A stretch of DNA of 64,000 nucleotides from Auriscalpium vulgare (Eukaryota > Basidiomycota > Agaricomycetes > Russulales > Auriscalpiaceae). Position 1 is the first letter of the stretch; each line of letters starts with the position of its first letter. The position numbers and the translations under genes are program-made. Below the pieces are notes generated by a model. It was not told where the DNA came from, made no database searches, and was given only the letters and a program-made list of their open reading frames with translations. This document shows positions 1 through 15,126 of this stretch, piece after piece. The stretch is taken from positions 682,001-746,000 of the forward strand of contig JAHBBC010000005.1 of assembly GCA_019915015.1 (NCBI GenBank). The letters are read 5' to 3'.

Positions 1-696
1 TCCGCAGGCGGTCCTTAAGTGGTGGAAGGGCCGTGTTGGCTCTGATAATGTGCACATCCTTCCGGTACGTGTTCGTGTCCGTATGATTCACCGAGCGCTG
101 CCGACTGATGCTGTCATGAATAGCATCTCGCTATCAAACTGTATTCCGTCCGAGTCAACTCCATGCCCGATGAACGGACTGGCTCTACATTCACATGGCT
201 TACTCCAAAGCATAGGAATCGGCTATCCGTGCATAACATGTCTGCAATGACTCAAGTCCGACAGTACCACATGTCTAAGAGCAAGGTAAGCAACCTCCGT
301 TCTTTATTGAAGTACACAGTGTTCCAACCATTCGAGCAGGTGCGCGCGCACACTAATCAATTCCCTTCGGTCAAGTTCTACAACATCGAAAAGAAGGTAT
401 TCCCCTCTTCAGAAAACGCACCCGCACCGATGTCGGACGAAGAAGACGACAATGACGACAATGACGTTCAAGGTGAAGACCTGGCAGAACCGTACGAACC
501 TGCCAATGCTTTCATCAAGATGCCTCACATCAACCTGAGGTCTGCAATTTTATCTGATGTCCTCGCGGAGGAAGCTCAGCTTCCTGCACGTCGGAACCCT
601 GCTGTCGGAGTCAGTGCAGGTCAGGCTAGGGACGAGAGCATACCAGATTCTGATGAAGAGGACAATGATTTCAGCACAGATGCCTTGTTTCAATAA
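1..696 (+). mobile_element. hAT-like transposase, C-terminal end (cut by window edge)
   Basis: The frame at 163-290 reads MPDERTGSTFTWLTPKHRN followed by MTQVRQYH. I associate this pattern with the conserved C-terminal (dimerisation) end of fungal hAT transposases. It is followed, probably after an intron near 285, by an acidic serine/aspartate-rich tail (MSDEEDDNDDND and DSDEEDND) ending at a stop at 694-696. Only this end of the gene is present. The left end of the element and its catalytic part lie outside the window, so activity cannot be judged. The assignment rests on a short motif recognised from memory. A KDZ or other transposase tail is the main alternative. Confidence 0.45.
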
Positions 697-984
697 GCCT
701 CCCGAGGTTTCAGTATGTATTGTACGCGTTGTTACAATGTACGCTCGAGTGCTGCGGCAGCCTTGCAAAAGCCGCGTCTGCTGACAAATCATGACACTTG
801 TGTAGCAGGCAGCAGCGAATTCGTACAGGTCGGGGCACCTACGGCTAAGCTCTGGCAATTTGGCTATGGATACATACACTGCTAAATCTTCATCTGATGC
901 ATTGAAACCATTCCAAATCCTCGTGTGTACGCGAAAATCGAGCTGCTACTGCGTGGGAACTAAACATCACGTGACTATTTCCCT

Positions 985-1050
985 GGTACGGTACCGGTTT
1001 GATACCTCCCCGGCTAGGAGCGCCACCGGTACCTTACCGGGGGGATACTG
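985..1050. repeat. GGTACC-rich inverted motif cluster, possible right end of the hAT-like element
   Basis: This stretch contains several nested copies of CCGGTACC/GGTACGG in both orientations and ends in CCGGGGGGATACTG at 1050. Read on the minus strand it begins CAGTATCCCCCCGG, which would suit a hAT terminal inverted repeat. The next eight bases, GCCAGAGG, would then be the target duplication. The partner end is not in the window, so neither the repeat nor the duplication can be confirmed. Confidence 0.25.
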
Positions 1051-1146
1051 GCCAGAGGTTTTTCCCGCAACACTAATGCTCTGCAAAGCACTGACAGCCT
1101 GGTCGTCGAGATCAGATATCGGACGTGATGAATGAGCTGCGACGTA

Positions 1147-1579
1147 CACCCCATCCCCCGCCCACGATGACGAGCTTGGGCTTGCCGTGGAGGTTTAGCT
1201 TGTTCTCGTCTTCTTGGTCGCCAACAAGGTCACTAGCTATAGGCAGATTCTTCGGCCCACCTCGCTCCGGGCGGAGCGCAAGCGGCGACACAGGCACACG
1301 GTTTATATGTCTGTCGGTGTAGGTGAAAGCATCGTGCACAAAGATGCCGCCCGTCAGGACAACGACTCCGAGAACGGCAGAGAACGATGCGAAAGCTGCA
1401 AAGCGAACAGTCGTTCGAGCTATGCGCACGAATCGACCTCTTGGCGGTGGAGGGGGAGGCGGCACTGGGGCGGACGGGGTGGTAAGGAGCCTCTGATAGA
1501 AGGGAGAGAGACGCGGTGCTCGGAAGGATTGCAGACGAGTCGGCGCCGCCCTCGACGAGAGGGCGATGCGGGACAGCAT
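1147..1579 (-). CDS. nde1: External alternative NADH dehydrogenase, N-terminal exon only
   Basis: The product is a type II NADH:ubiquinone oxidoreductase of the mitochondrial inner membrane, which passes electrons from NADH to ubiquinone without pumping protons. Visible features are an Arg/Ser-rich mitochondrial presequence from the ATG at 1579, a proline run, a membrane anchor (VRFAAFASFSAVLGVVVLTGG), and the start of the first FAD-binding fold, KPKLVIVGGGWG. The frame then runs into non-homologous sequence at about 1147, next to a possible GTGTACGT splice donor. The remaining 450 or so residues expected for the family are not found between 1 and 1146. Either a long intron carries the adjacent transposon and the rest lies left of the window, or the gene is truncated. 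It is divergent from atp2. Confidence 0.7.
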
Positions 1580-3976
<2,397 letters not shown>

Positions 3977-4092
3977 TCGGGCGAGAAAATGCTGGCGGCC
4001 GCCAAATCATAGACAACCGTATATGCTCTACGATGCGGCGCGTGTGCATGTTGGTAGATCTTCCCATGTGCTGAGATGGGGTGTGTCGCCGT

Positions 4093-4098
4093 AATAAA
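4093..4098 (+). terminator. Probable polyadenylation signal of atp2
   Basis: AATAAA lies 117 bases after the atp2 stop codon. It is the only such hexamer close to the gene end, so it is a reasonable poly(A) signal. Fungal signals are loose, and this is an inference. Confidence 0.35.
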
Positions 4099-5030
4099 AT
4101 GCCCCTAATTTTTCGTCGTGATATCTTTCACCCGCTGTGAGCATTATCTGCATTCATCTGGGAGTCCGATGCATGTTATCTGTCGTCCAATGACGGTAGC
4201 TTTTTTGAGCCTTATGTGAGTGCAAGAGACCAATCAACATATCTGCAACCAATTGACAAAACTGCCATCCCGTTATCCTGTTCCAGTGTGAGCTTCGACC
4301 TCGAGAACTACGAGAACCACCCGACTACTCCGATATCTGACTGTATGTTCTCGTGGTACATCAGACGTCCGAGTTCCTACAGGACGGCCTTTGATGTCTG
4401 CAACAGGACGAGCACTACCGGCAGACGCATCAACTGATTCCCGTCGACCTACCGTGTGAGCACTGTGGCTCGGTATTCCCATACCTTTGTCTTGGCATCC
4501 CACCGCCGGTTTTGCGTTCTTGGCCACTTGACCACGCTCTTTGTCCCGTGGAACAGGGTCCCTCACGCTGCCCCAGTGCAAAGGAACGCCAGCACCAGCG
4601 CCAAACTCTTCAGCACCCAACATTCTGGTACGAATGAAATATGCATGCTCCGCGTCGCCCATGCCCGCTCTGCCCCTCAACCTCGCGTCGTCACCCTGTT
4701 AGCCTCCAGCCAGCCTCATGCAGTTGAGAACCATTAGTTCATAATGATGGGAAAGTATTAATAAAATTCAGGGCACGCGCATCCGGTCCCGCGCACGCAC
4801 GCCAGCCGAGTGTCCATGCACCCACCCTCCTTGGTTCCTTCGTTCTGGTGTGCGACCGCGCGCGCAGAATGTGTCTCCCGTATTCCCGTTACAGCCATGC
4901 TTGCGTCTCTGGAGAGCAAAGCTAACGGCACCGGCGAAGCTCCTGGGCGTCATGAACCACACGTACCCTGCTCAGTTCGCATGCGAATATTTTGTCTGAC
5001 TTGTTTCACGAGTTTCAAACCACCTGAGAG
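4099..5030. other. Intergenic region without a recognisable gene
   Basis: Open frames exist at 4216-4437 and 4456-4737 on the plus strand and 4273-4680 on the minus strand. None shows a recognisable domain, splice pattern or low-complexity protein signature, and they overlap each other. The right part must hold distal promoter sequence for the peroxidase gene. One match to the metal-response consensus TGCRCNC (TGCACCC) sits at 4817-4823. Confidence 0.4.
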
Positions 5031-5062
5031 GTGATATCTCTTCTTCGAGTGGCAGATATCAC
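5031..5062. promoter_or_regulatory. 9-bp inverted repeat upstream of manganese peroxidase
   Basis: GTGATATCT at 5031-5039 and AGATATCAC at 5054-5062 are perfect inverted copies separated by 14 bases. The centre lies about 215 bp upstream of the peroxidase start codon and 130 bp upstream of its TATA box, where a dimeric regulator could bind. No known peroxidase regulatory element matches, so function is unproven. Confidence 0.35.
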
Positions 5063-5179
5063 TTCTGGCGTTGTAAGGTCTTCGCCGTCATTGGTCTTCA
5101 TAGCTCATCCAAGTTCACATGCAGATATTTTGTTGTGTCTACGATGAAATGAGGAGAGATGGCGCATGGCACGCCCTCA

Positions 5180-5187
5180 TATAAAAG
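5180..5187 (+). promoter_or_regulatory. TATA box of manganese peroxidase
   Basis: TATAAAAG lies 74-81 bases before the ATG at 5261, a typical position for secreted basidiomycete peroxidase genes, and is the only good TATA match in the upstream 500 bases. Confidence 0.65.
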
Positions 5188-5207
5188 GCCTTTATGAATG
5201 CACTTGA

Positions 5208-6830
<1,623 letters not shown>

Positions 6831-7032
6831 ATTTCATGGCATATGGTTGGGCGTAGGATTGTTGAATCTTACCACAGTATTGTAGACAGGGCTGTGCCCT
6901 CATGTGTGTTGTTACTTCAAATTGCTATATTCAGAATGCCTACTGTCTTCTGATGCCATAAGGTCAAGCTACGGAGACTAGATCATATATTGTCGGTGGC
7001 TCGGCGCGGAAACTTGTTGATCCTCACTTGTA

Positions 7033-7759
7033 ATGCACGCCCACTCGCGAAAGCTGCCGATAGCTCTCAGACACCTCACACGTCGCTACGCGTCGAGCAG
7101 CACAAATCCCTTTCCATACCCGGTCAATGCCAACCCCACGCCGCAACAGATCTTCCACCTTCCTCTCGACGCGACTCAACAGCAGGTGAAAGACCGGTGT
7201 ACGCCTCCCGCTGACGTCGACTGCTCGATTGCTCACTTTGTCTGCAACGTAGACTATGAACTCGTGAAGATCTACCATCCGGATTCCTCTGTCTCCCAGG
7301 CGTACGGTCCGGACGTATCTCAAGCACGCTTCCACTCCGTCACGCACGCATACGACATCCTTCGGGGCGCAAGCGACCCACGGACGGCAGAGACTCGGAC
7401 GCGGGCATCCGACCCGACTACCATGATTTGAGCAGCGCGGTGTGGAGAGCAAAGCAGCAGAGGCGGGCGGACCTGAATATTCCTCACGACGACAGGTGGA
7501 AGGACAGGATATTCATCGGTGCCGTTGTCTTGGTGCGTGCGTCGTCCTTTCTGTCCGCTCGCAATTCTGACGGTGTCCTCCCCAACAGGCGCTGGGAGTC
7601 TTCGTGGTCCAGACGAGTGTGGCGAAGCAGAGGAACCTGCGAGGCTGGCTGCATTCTGCAGAAGCGGGTCGCCCCAGTGGCACGACGCATGGGGAGGACG
7701 TGTCGCGACGAGACGAAGAACTGCTCTCTGCCCCGGACTCTGGGACACGACGGACATGA
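7033..7759 (+). CDS. J-domain (DnaJ-like) protein with a membrane segment
   Basis: This is a co-chaperone for Hsp70, probably mitochondrial. The N-terminus (HAHSRKLPIALRHLTRRYAS) resembles a targeting peptide. The J domain runs from NPTPQQIFHLPLDATQQQVKDR through YYELVKIYHPD, with the diagnostic HPD, to AYDILRGASDP. The intron 7199-7252 (donor GTACGC) gives RYYELVK; reading through it is also open but adds unrelated residues. A second intron splits the hydrophobic segment IFIGAVVL/ALGVFVVQT, a likely transmembrane helix near the C-terminus. Between about 7388 and 7396 the frame shifts by one missing base; the downstream frame continues DAGIRPDYHDLSS to the stop at 7757-7759. Confidence 0.75.
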
Positions 7760-7952
7760 TGGATTCGCATGGAATAGACTTGTTTGAAGACATGCGTGTG
7801 ATGGTACCGTAGTCATGGGCTTTGAAGCGTGCAGCAGGCGTGGGAAGGCCCGGGAGGCAGCGAACGTGCGGCGACCACTGGGCAGCCTCCTGCGCCTGAT
7901 AAGCCTTCCATGCACGTCATGCCTGCTCCCCCGCACTATCCTCCTACCCCCC

Positions 7953-9679
7953 ATGTCTCGCCACCTACGCCCTCCCTCTCCAGAGCACAAGCGGCCGCTC
8001 ACCCGCCATCCAGCGTTCGACTTGCGAATCCAGCGTGTCGAGCGTGTCCGGACAAGTTCGCAGGCTGCGCCTTTGCGTCTCATGCTGTTCAGCATCCTGT
8101 CGTTTATCCTATACGCATGCGTACATTGCTTGCATCGGCGCAACACCACGACCCAGAAAGAGCCAATACCCGACCTCGGTCTACCGGAGGGCGTGCTCCG
8201 CACGTGGGCGCAGTACGCGCCGTACATGCCTGTTGCTCGTTACGCGCCGCCGCAGCTTGGATGCACCGTGACACAGGCGCGTTGCAACTTACGCGCTCCA
8301 GATGCTGAGCGCTCATGCCCTGCTCCTTAGGTCAATCTGGTACGTACGCTGGTAGTACAGCAGGCCGCAGAGCTGTGCCAACAACCATTCAGCTTCAGAG
8401 ACATGGTGCGAGATGGCCCACCAAAAGCGCTGGCGAAGATTACAAGGCCGCTGTCGACAAACTGCAGTCCGTGGAAGAATATCATGACGAGAACCTCGAC
8501 TTCTTGAAGGACTTCAAGTGGGACTTCGACAGCGATGCTCTATTACCCTTCGGGGCCGATCAGTGCGTCCACTACGATATCGTCGATCGCATGAAATCAA
8601 TGTCCGGCCCAGGTCATATGCAGCTGGGTCCGCTGCTTTTGATCGTTATTCACACCTGGTGGGCAAGGAGAACGTGCCATTCATTCGGACTGCCGGCTCC
8701 ACGCGTGTCGTGGATTCTGCGTCAAATTGGACGGCAGGCTTCGTAGGGGCAAGTGACAACACGATCAAAGCCGAAGTGAATCTAGTCATACCCGAGTCTG
8801 TGCGTACTTGAGTCTGCTCGGCGCTGTCTCAGCGGTGAACATACACTCACAGGGAAACATCACTCTGGACGATAGCATGTGTCCCAACGCGGGCGATGGG
8901 GATGCGGAGAGCGACAAATGGCTCGCCGTCTACGCGCCGCCGATCACAGCTCGTCTGAACGCCGGTGCACCTGGCGCGAACTTGACGGACGACGACACAC
9001 ACAACCTCATGACGCTCTGTCCCTTCCACTCACTGATTGAGCGCGCCGCAAGCCCATTCTGCGCGCTGTTCACCAACAAAGAGTTCGAAGCGTATGAGTA
9101 TTTCGCGGACATCAACAAGTTCTACGGCAATGGGTGAGCATACAACTCTTCGCGGTCCAGATTGTTCACTAATTAGCAAATGCTCAGCTATGGCCAGGAA
9201 CTCGGACCTGTTCAGGCGTCGGATACGTCAACGAGCTCCTCGCGCGTCTCACAGGTCAGCCTGTACAAGACCACACGCAGACCAACCGCACGCTCGACTC
9301 GTCCCCCGATACTTTCCCGCTGGATCGCAGCTTCTACGCCGACTTCTCCCATGACAACGCCATGGTCGGCATCTACTCGGCCCTCGGCCTATTCCAAGAA
9401 CCCTCTCCTTTGGACCCGAAGGCCCCGGACGCCTCACGGAAGTGGATCGTGTCGGACATGGTGCCGTTCAGCGCGCGCATGATTGTCGAGAAGGTCGAGT
9501 GCGTGCAGCATCTGCCGGCGCCGAGGAAGATCTTCGTGCGGTTGTTGGTGGATGACGCTATTCAACCACTGAAGTTCTGTGGAGGTATCAATGGGATGTG
9601 CACACTCAGTGCGTTTGTGCTGAGCCAGGGGTATGCAAGGAGCGACGGTGATGGTGACTTCGAAAAATGTTTTGCGTGA
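7953..9679 (+). CDS. Histidine acid phosphatase / phytase with N-terminal signal anchor
   Basis: It hydrolyses phosphate monoesters such as phytate. The active-site RHGARWPT follows the splice of exons 7953-8276, 8331-8339 (nine bases, VNL) and 8393-8562, giving QVNLLQRHGARWPT as in fungal phytases. Later exons (8613-8799, 8853-9133, 9188-9679) carry FGADQSYAAGSAAFDRYSHL and the proton-donor motif SHDNAM. The N-terminus is not a cleavable signal but has one hydrophobic span, LMLFSILSFILYACVHCL, after about 45 basic/polar residues, predicting a type II membrane protein facing the secretory lumen or exterior. The first intron starts with GC. One base is missing after GPVQ near 9216; frame resumes at GVGYVNELLARL. 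The start could be another in-frame ATG nearby. Confidence 0.85.
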
Positions 9680-9882
9680 CAATAATAATGATACATAGTC
9701 AACTTGTTACCATTTGTATGACCTTGCGCATCTATTCAGTGGAATTAAGGCTCGGTCCAGCCGGCTCCGCCTCCGAGTCCCAGGACGCTTCCACCACTGC
9801 CCAGTTTTTCGTAAGCGCGCGCAGTACTTATTGTCCGTTGTTCAAGATATTCTACGTGGACGGCTCCTGCACGTAATTCAAG

Positions 9883-11243
9883 ATGGCACGGCTAGAACCC
9901 CGCCGAATCATGATCTCCACAGGAGTGTACCCATCCGACAAATTTACCAACACCGTCGCATCCAGACCATTCGTGCACCAGGCATGTCGCATGCATCGTC
10001 TCACCGATCAAGAACACCTTTCACTCATGCATGTTGCCAGCTCGACGTAGTCTTCCCAACTGACCCGGAACTCGAGCAAGCCCTCCGCGCACTGGACACG
10101 CACTATTACACCTCGAGCGGACACCTGTCCGAGATATTCAACGCCGCCCATGCATTGGCAGAGGATACGTACGTCCGCACAGTTCTCCAATGCGCGATGA
10201 CCTTCACCGAGAGCAGGGGACTGCAGATTCTGAGCACAGGCATGTTCGTCCCAGACGTGTGGTCCATGTCAGACGGCAAGCTGGCGTTGAACGTCGCGAA
10301 GGAGACGTACGAGTTGCTCGGGCTGCAGGGCAAAAAGCTGGCCTCTCTATTCCCCCACGCACCTGAACAGTTTCGTGAGGATGTTCAATTATTGCGGGTA
10401 ATATGTGCCGCGCCTTATGCAATTGTACTACTGTAGTCCTCGACATTCCTGTCCATGCAAACCCTCAATCTCCCCAAACCCGCGCGGCATTGGAACGCCT
10501 TGACAGCGCCAGGATAGGCGCGGGATACAGTCCTTGGACAATTGCGTTTTACATGGCCGACAACGGTCCGTTTTCAGTTGCTACACAAATTGCAAACTCT
10601 TGACTGACTCAATATGCATCCAGCTCTTTCTTCTGGCCCACTGTCAGCTGAACGGGCTGCACGGCACCCGATTCATCCTGCCATCTCAAAACTTCAAAAC
10701 GTGCGCATCCCGAAGCCCTCCATGTCTCCCCGTCCACCAACAGCAGATGCAAACGCAACGCAAGATTGGAATGATGAGATGAGCGGTTGTTCGAATGGCT
10801 CGGACTGGCTGCTATGGCGTCGCAAAGGTTGGCCGGTCAAACATGCAGACGATACTTGACCGCCGACTATATGTTCCACCAGGCTGCAAGCAAATGACCG
10901 CGTCGACCCATACGTAGCAGTCTATGCAAATCCAGAGCCATCCTTCATTGGAGAACTCACTCGCATTCGATGGACAGGCCTCCTATCACCTGCATTTGTG
11001 CGGGCCGTAGCCACTTGCGCGTCGACTTTCCAGCCTACTCCTTCGAGCAACACGTTTGTTGGATTGACACTGCACGGCACACCGCATACGCCTTTGCTCA
11101 ACCCAGTGCGCGTGCCGCGGCCGGACGCCGAAGACAGCGTGTCACTACTATTGAGCCCTGCAGTGCCACCGGCGGAAGGAAAAGCGGCAGGTCGCTGGGC
11201 GGCGGTCGAGGCGGTGGGGAAGTGGGATTCGAGATTCGGGTAG
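9883..11243 (+). CDS. Rpp40-like RNase P/MRP protein subunit
   Basis: This is probably the 40-kDa subunit of nuclear RNase P/MRP, which processes tRNA and rRNA precursors. Exon 1 (9883-9981) encodes MARLEPRRIMISTGVYPSDKF. Exon 2 (from 10041) has DVVFPTDPELEQALRALD, and ILSTGMFVPDVWSMSDGKL followed by the LNVAKETYELLGLQGKK block I associate with the Rpp40 family. The C-terminal exons contain LFEWLGLAAMASQRL, VDPYVAVYANPEP and LTRIRWTGLLSPAFV. The first intron (9982-10040) begins with GC. A missing base near 10786 breaks the frame just before LFEWLG. The assignment is by recollection of family blocks; no catalytic motif exists to confirm it. Confidence 0.65.
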
Positions 11244-11377
11244 AGTCTGATTGTTAGAGTGGTATCTTTGAGTCTCTTCACAACAGAATCAATGATCCTC
11301 TAGTGCTTCAGTCGATGACGGGCCCGCCACCGTGCAAGTAGGACGCGAGGGCACAGCTGCGTAGATGGCGACAAGGC

Positions 11378-12006
11378 TCAATCGTCTTCGTCAGACGGGG
11401 GATCGTCACCAGGACCAGCTTCAGCTTGCATGGCCCCGACAAGATCATCAGATTGGCCTTTCTGTGCGGCCAAGCGTTGACCTGTATAATATCATTTATG
11501 AACTAAGTACATCGTCGCGACGCGTCATGAAGACTCACGAATAAGGGTATGGATGGCCTGCTGCGTCTGCCTGTCGAGCTTGGCGAGTTTCTTTTCCATT
11601 TCTCGCTTCAGGTCCCAGTTGGGCCGTTTCGGCGCAATGTTGAGAAGATCCTGCAGCAAGAAAAAATCATCAGTCCTGTTGTACGACAAGGTCGCGATGA
11701 ATATGCGCACCAGTCCTGTGCTCGCCGTTCCTCGTCCTCCGCAATGATGCGCTCCGCCAGACCCGTCACTTTGCCTTCCACTGTGTCCTCAACGTCGGCA
11801 TCGCCAGCTAGGCGCTTGCGTAGTGTCCTTGTCTCGGGATCGAAGTTTCTGGTGCTGAGGATAGGTTCTGGCGACTCCTCGCTGCAGGGCTACATGAGAT
11901 GTGGCCGTTGGAGGAAGGCATAGACGAACCTGTTCTCGCCGGCCCGCTTCTTTCTTAGGGCAAGCAGACGCGATTTCCGCGCCTCTTGTGTAGCTGCGAG
12001 CGACAT
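11378..12006 (-). CDS. cwf18: Cwf18/CCDC12-type pre-mRNA splicing factor
   Basis: This is a small coiled-coil protein of the Prp19-associated (NTC) spliceosome complex. It starts at 12006 with MSLAATQEARKSRLLALRKK, has a charged middle (ILSTRNFDPETRTLRKRL), and the family signature LLNIAPKRPNWDLKREMEKK followed by LAKLDRQTQQAIHTLIR. It ends in an acidic tail, DDPPSDEDD, at 11378. Three short introns interrupt it and the frame is intact. It is head-to-head with guf1, with 136 bp between start codons. Confidence 0.85.
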
Positions 12007-12142
12007 GGAAGGTGGCAAGAGACAAGGGAATTCGAGCGTCGAGCGAGGCGCGTCTGGGTCACGAGCGCTCTCCCGACTTGTTTCTGGGCCGCACCTTCCA
12101 GCTCTCGGTACCCGACCTTGCACGCTCCTTCCATCAGTCTGT
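12007..12142. promoter_or_regulatory. Short divergent promoter between cwf18 and guf1
   Basis: Only 136 bases separate the two start codons, so the core promoters and leaders of both genes are compressed here. There is no TATA box. A longer in-frame ATG for guf1 at 12005 would overlap the cwf18 start, so 12143 is preferred. Confidence 0.45.
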
Positions 12143-15050
12143 ATGCACTGGACATGGAGAAAGCCATGTCCTTTCACAGTAATTGGACTCTCCCGACGCG
12201 TTGTCTCTCGTCGTGTTGCTGTCCGACACGTCGCCTTCAGCAGCTCCGCGCCGACGCGTCTGGCCGCCCCGGAAATGAAGGACTATGCTTGCGATAGAAT
12301 TCGGTGCGCCGCACAATATCCCTATCCCTATCATCATATGTGACCAACCCTGCTTCCAGGAACTTCTCCATCATCGCCCACATAGGTACTGCATGAGTTC
12401 GTCTGGGCTCTTCCCCGCATCCTCACGCGTGTCTCGTAGACCATGGAAAATCGACTCTGGCTGACCGATTATTGGAGGTCTGGCACTTGACCTCCGCCTT
12501 ACCGTGCGTTTCTCACACGATTGTGTTCTCAGTTGACCGGGACGATCCAGACGGTTTCCAAGGGCGCATCGACCCAGCAGTTTTTGGACAAGCTCAAAGT
12601 AGAACGAGAGCGGGGAATCACAGGTAAGTGCCGTCCCCATGTCGAGAGGAGCCCCCTTCAACGCCCTGAAGTGAAAGCACAGACTGCTAGGTGTGCAAGC
12701 TCCGTCAAGTACCGGAGACGTTTTTAGGGCTGACGCAGGCCAGCATGTTTCATGCCCATTTAGGCCAGGAATATCTCTTGAATCTCATTGACACGCCTGT
12801 GAGCCCATATCGCATGTAGTCTGAGGAAACTCAACGAACTCGACCCCACACTCATCAGGGCCATGTTGACTTCTCCTGGGAGGTTTCACGATCCATGTCT
12901 GCGTGTCAGGGAGCACTCTTGCTTGTTGATGCCACGCAAGGCGTGCAGGCGCAGTCGCTGTCGGTCTTCCACGCAGCACGCGAAAGGGGCCTGACAATCA
13001 TACCTGTCCTCAACAAGATTGACCTTCCCGCGGCCCAACCCGAGCGGATCACTGCTCAAATGGAAGCAATTTTCGGGATTCAGCCCTCGGAAGTTCTTCC
13101 CATCTCGGCGAAGACGGGACAAGGTGTGAGGGAGGTCCTCAGAGCCATTGTAGAGCGCATACCCTCGCCAGAAGGACGACCCGATGACAAGTTGAAAGCC
13201 TTCTTGTTTGACTCCTCGTAAGCGCCTACCCTTCCTTGATCCCCGCGACAGCTGATCCTGCGGTTCTATTTTGTCAGATATGATAGGTATCGTGGCGTTA
13301 TCTCATTAGTGAGCATACAGAGCGGTATCCTAAGAAAAGGTCCGAAAAAGCTGTCCTTGTCCAATGCGATTGTCTCATAACTCACTCGCACAGGCGATCG
13401 CATTGCTTCCTCACATACAAAGAAAAAGTATGAAGTCACAGAGTTGGGTATCATGCACCCTGAAGAAGTTCCTACAAACGAGTTGCACTCGGGCCAAGTT
13501 GGTTACATTGCATGCAACATGAAACAGTCTTCCGAAGGTGATTTTAACCACGCAGGGATTGAATAAAACCGGACTCACCTTCATGCTTCCAGCCCACATT
13601 GGAGACACACTGCATAGAGTTGGCGAGGTGATTGAACCTATGACCGGCTTCCAACCGGCCAAGCTATGGTCAGTCAGCGTCCATAATGCCCCCTTCCTGG
13701 AAGAACATTTCACTGAATTCGTAAAGGTTTTTGCTGGGATTTATCCTATTGACAGCAATGACTTTCCGAAACTTGAGGAATCGATCAAGCGGTGAGCGCT
13801 CTTGTGCCATCTTGCGCAAGGATATCATGTTGTTGAAGCCAATTCTTAGCTCACTCTTACAGATCGTAGCGTCACGGTGCAACGCGAATCGTCCACCGCT
13901 CTGGGACAAGGCAACAGGTTAGGCTTCCTGGGCTCCTTGCATATGGACGTTTTCCGCCAGCGTTTAGAAGACGAGTATGATGCGAATGTCATTATTACGG
14001 CGCCGACCGTTCCATTCAAAGGTAAGCGCGCAATGCAGTGTAGCTTGGCATTAGCATATGCTCACTCGTTTTTAGTCATATACAAGGATAGAACGGTCCT
14101 GGTCAGCAACCCTACCGATTTTCCGGATGTCGCAGATTCAACCAGTAAAGTCCGTGAGATTCAAGAACCCATTGTGAAAGCCTCGATCATCGTCCCAGAA
14201 GGTGACTCCGACGGCAAAGGCACCGTGTGATTGTTAACACTTGACTGTGCGACAGTATACGTTGGCGACATGATGGAACTATGCTTCTCACATCGTGCGG
14301 AGGAATTAGACTATCGCTACCTAGACACCTCCGGTGCATCGTCTTCGCGAGTCATCTTGACTTGTGTCATCCCGCTCAGTGAGATCGTCAGCGACTTTTT
14401 CGACAAGTTGAAAAGTCGCAGCTCTGGATTTGCGAGCTTCGAGTATGTCGTTACTTGCTTCGTGTGACCGGCCGATTTCTGATGCATTCCACAGCTACGA
14501 GGCGGCTGGCTACAAGCGCAGTGACCTTGTCAAAGTGTGTAGAATTGCCCGCCGCGTTCATTTTTCTCACTGTCGAGCGTGTCAGATGATGTTCCTACTC
14601 AACAACAAGCCTGTCGATGCGCTTGCCCTTATCATCCATCGCTCGGCTGAGCAAAGCGTAGGCAGGCTGTGGGCCAAGAAACTTCGTACGTGTATAAGGC
14701 GCCACCCATACGGTGTAACGCTTTTTGCTAATTCCTTGTATCGCAGACAAGGTTATACCTCGACAGCTATTTGAAGTCCCAATCCAGGCTGTAGTAGGCA
14801 AGAAGGTCGTTGCCCGGGAGACATTATCTGCCATGCGTGCAGACGTGACCGCGGGGCTATACGGAGGTGAACATGAACATAGACCCTTGACCAATGAATG
14901 CAAACCAACGAAATGTTCACAGGCCATTATGAACGCAAGATGAAGCATCTGGAAAATCAGAAGGAGTCGAAGCGCAAAATGAAGCGCATCGGCAGCGTCG
15001 ACCTCCCACAAGAGGCTTTCTTCGACATTCTACGGACAAAAAGATCATAG
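12143..15050 (+). CDS. guf1: Mitochondrial translation GTPase Guf1 (EF4/LepA)
   Basis: This ribosome-bound GTPase supports accurate mitochondrial translation under stress. A basic presequence ([19 protein letters not shown]) leads to [12 protein letters not shown]. The G1 motif DHGKST is split by an intron between 12385 and 12441, and the G3 motif DTPGH is split by the intron 12799-12858. G4 is NKID. The LepA-specific C-terminal block is present: [13 protein letters not shown] [20 protein letters not shown], then [20 protein letters not shown]. Around fifteen exons end at a stop at 15048-15050. Two frame breaks, each fixed by one added base, lie near 13664 ([10 protein letters not shown]) and at the acceptor near 13850 (SIKR/LTLTDRS). 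All other joints are conserved. Confidence 0.93.
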
Positions 15051-15126
15051 CTATCGTTGAGCGCACAGCGGATCAGGCATTTCGCTACATTGTAATCGGG
15101 GTTATACAGACACAGATATAATACAT

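Noticed and set aside
4273..4680. 135-residue minus-strand open frame
   Set aside because: High-GC frame with no domain, opposed by equally long plus-strand frames; likely chance.
4817..4823. Metal-response element controlling the peroxidase
   Set aside because: A single degenerate 7-mer 440 bp upstream is expected by chance; noted only in passing.
7198..7252. Reading the J-protein exon straight through without an intron
   Set aside because: The frame is open, but it inserts an unrelated segment into the J domain; splicing at 7199-7252 restores the conserved YYELVKIYHPD.
7484..8227. 247-residue minus-strand frame across the J-protein and phytase starts
   Set aside because: Low-complexity Arg/Ser/Cys composition with no domain; it crosses two well-supported plus-strand genes.
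12005..12142. Longer guf1 N-terminus from the ATG at 12005
   Set aside because: It would overlap the divergent cwf18 start and lacks presequence character, while the region after 12143 looks like a mitochondrial presequence.
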